Shown here piece after piece: positions 62,305-64,000 of a stretch of DNA of 64,000 nt. The stretch is from Sclerurus mexicanus (lineage: Eukaryota > Chordata > Aves > Passeriformes > Furnariidae): NCBI GenBank assembly GCA_013396755.1, contig VWZF01006064.1, positions 207,021-271,020 of the forward strand. The letters are read 5' to 3'. A program made the position numbers and the translations under genes. The notes beneath the pieces are model-generated. The model ran no database searches and was not told the origin of the DNA. It saw only the letters and a program-made list of their open reading frames with translations. Each line of letters starts with the position of its first letter. Positions within the stretch are counted from its first letter, which is position 1.

Positions 62305-63852
62305 CTGGAGGGGACAAAGACACAGTTATGGAATAGCAGGTGATACCTCACATTCCATCCTTGCCGCTGAGGGGACCTTGAGGATGAGGAGGAAGCTCAA
62401 AGTTTTGATCCAGCTGCTGTGAAGTTCTGGTTCCAGACCTGTGAAGCTCTGCAAAGGCAGAATCCATGAGGATGGAGCCATGAGGACCCACCTGGATTTC
62501 AGTCTCCATAAGCAACCCCACTGAGGTGTCACCAGCACCTCAAAATGCAACAGGTCCCGTTTCCTGTCCCTGTTGTCACACAACCAACCAAGTGGTGACA
62601 ACACCAGTGGTGACAAAGCACGATGGAAATCTGCCCTTCTCCCTCTGCTTTGGCCAAATGAAGACGGATTGATCCGGGTGGGATTTCTGCTGCCTCTCCA
62701 TTACTAATCCTGGAAGTGAAGGAATGCAGCCTCTTGCTTGGGGAGTGCAAGAGAACACATGAGCTGCTGCTGAAAGAAAGGGCACGGAGACCTTTGGCTA
62801 ATAGCCAAAACCATGTCTTTGACCACAAAGAATGTTGGAGGAAACCTCTTTTGAGGGTTAGTTTTTGAAAAATAACAGACCTGCAAAGCTCAAAGTCTGT
62901 ACGTAAATATATGTATGTGCATGTAAAGGGAGCTAAAAATATAACTGATTCCCATTTTTGCTTTCCAAGATAGGAAAGCAGCCTCCAAATACTCTGGAAA
63001 TTAGAGTTATAATTAGAGGCAATCTTTTGAAAGGCAAAAAGCCATTTTCCCCCTCATCAAAATGAAAGTTAATTGGAAATTTTCTGACTCCTTTCCACGG
63101 AGTATCACATGCAAATCCCTGACTTCAGAGGCCAGAACAAAGGCACTGGAAACCAGGTTTTATGTGCATCTATGGCAACAGCTCTGCCCCTCGGTGGGTG
63201 CGGCAGCTCCGAATCCACAGTAAAAACGGGCATTTCTCTCCCAGCCCGGCTGCTGGATCCGCAGCCGTGGCCCGGGCACCCAGGAAGACACAGAGACACA
63301 GCAAAGAACGGCACCGAGGCAACAAACCCGCGTCCCTTCGCTGGTCGTTTTAGGGAATGGCTTGTCAGGGCACTCAGGCAGCGAGGACTGACATTCCCTG
63401 GAATTTGTGTGCACAGGCAAACCCTTGGGAGTCCTTTGTGGGACTTCAGGGTAGAGGACGCAGCCGAGCACCGTGTGCCCTTCACCCAAAGCTCACCCAC
63501 TCAAGGAGCAGTAACGAGAGGGTGAAAGGATTGAACCCACTGGAATTAAATCCCTCGTCTTTCCCTCCCTGTTTATGGACACAGATCCAGCTCCCGCTCC
63601 CTGGGGTGCACCATCCCTTTCCCCCGCCACAGCCTCCTCTGGTTATCCGAGGAAAATCACTGCAGCATTTCCAGCATGGGAAGCTGGGACAGATGGGATC
63701 TTTTGGAAGGCAACGCCGAGCAATCTGGACTTCTTGGATAAGGAGCAAGGCAGAGCTGGTCACTGCCAGTGCCCGTCTGGTCTCTCCCTGTGCCTTTGGT
63801 TTGTTGCTCCACTTGGATGCTCATCCAGGGACCGGCCAGTCCTGGATGTGCC

Positions 63853-64000
63853 TCTGCTCTGGAGCCAGGCTGGGACAGCTGGAGGTGTTGACCTGGAGAA
63901 GAGAAGCTCCAAGAAACCTCAGAGCCCCTTGCAGTGCCTAAAGGGTCTCCAGGAGAGCTGGAGAGGGACTTGGGACAAGGGATGGAAGGACAGGACAAGG
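63853..64000 (+). mobile_element. CR1 LINE internal segment running off the window, antisense to CSMD2
   Basis: GGAGCCAGGCTGGGACAGCT, GACCTGGAGAAGAGAAGCTC and GGGACAAGGGATGGAAGGAC follow the CR1 region upstream of the 3' tail. The rest lies beyond 64000. Confidence 0.88.

Noticed and set aside
89..62304. Assignment to CSMD1 or CSMD3
   Set aside because: Paralogue-specific stretches (sushi 14 HPQGY loop, sushi 16 EHGRWRL, sushi 18 GENYNYRG, sushi 20 PHRFSFGTTVSY) fit remembered CSMD2 and not CSMD1. CSMD1 and CSMD3 are also known for very large AT-rich introns.
1..64000. A novel biological system or nested second gene
   Set aside because: All protein-coding signal belongs to one known gene family on the minus strand. 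No other conserved domain, tRNA, rRNA or intronless gene copy could be recognised by eye.

Overview
The window is a piece of a bird nuclear genome. It is moderately GC-rich, studded with short 5'-truncated CR1 LINE tails of the bird type, and has one 9-base N gap inside a poly-C run. It carries the interior of a single gene on the minus strand, CSMD2 (CUB and Sushi multiple domains 2), a very large single-pass membrane protein. The species cannot be fixed from the sequence; the CR1 tails only say bird, probably Neoaves.

Thirty-five consecutive coding exons run from 62304 down to 89. Every junction has AG/GT splice sites and every phase agrees with its neighbour. The exons total 5451 bp, or 1817 codons, with no stop. 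They encode one sushi domain, then eight CUB-sushi pairs, then six more tandem sushi domains. In the usual CSMD layout (14 CUBs, a sushi after each, then tandem sushi domains) this is sushi 6 to sushi 20 with CUB 7 to CUB 14. The signal peptide, CUB 1-6, the last eight sushi domains, the membrane segment, the cytoplasmic tail, the promoter and the poly(A) site lie outside. CSMD2 is chosen over CSMD1 and CSMD3 because the remembered human CSMD2 protein fits almost exon by exon (for example SVRQV..SGPHRFSFGTTVSY, GENYNYRGSVVYQC, HPQGY in sushi 14) while CSMD1 differs at those places, and because the locus is compact and GC-rich.

Layout, in transcription order. 64000-62305: intron, with a CR1 at its far end. 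62304-57190: sushi 6, CUB 7, sushi 7. 55992-48777: CUB 8 and sushi 8. 46450-40948: CUB 9 and sushi 9. 40291-36138: CUB 10 (three exons) and sushi 10. 35351-26513: CUB 11 (three exons) and sushi 11 (two exons). 24298-22197: CUB 12 and sushi 12. 19590-15847: CUB 13 and sushi 13 (two exons). 14443-12125: CUB 14 and sushi 14. 7039-89: sushi 15 to 20, one exon each.

Introns run from 88 bp to about 5.1 kb. They contain at least 34 CR1 fragments, four short tandem repeats, a pair of unidentified related 155-bp repeats, and several AT-rich islands that could be conserved regulatory elements. Some repeats press directly on splice donors (CUB 9, CUB 8, CUB 14, sushi 19), which is the most distinctive structure here. 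I found no second gene, RNA gene, promoter or unfamiliar biological system, and long open frames on the plus strand are antisense shadows of exons or CR1.
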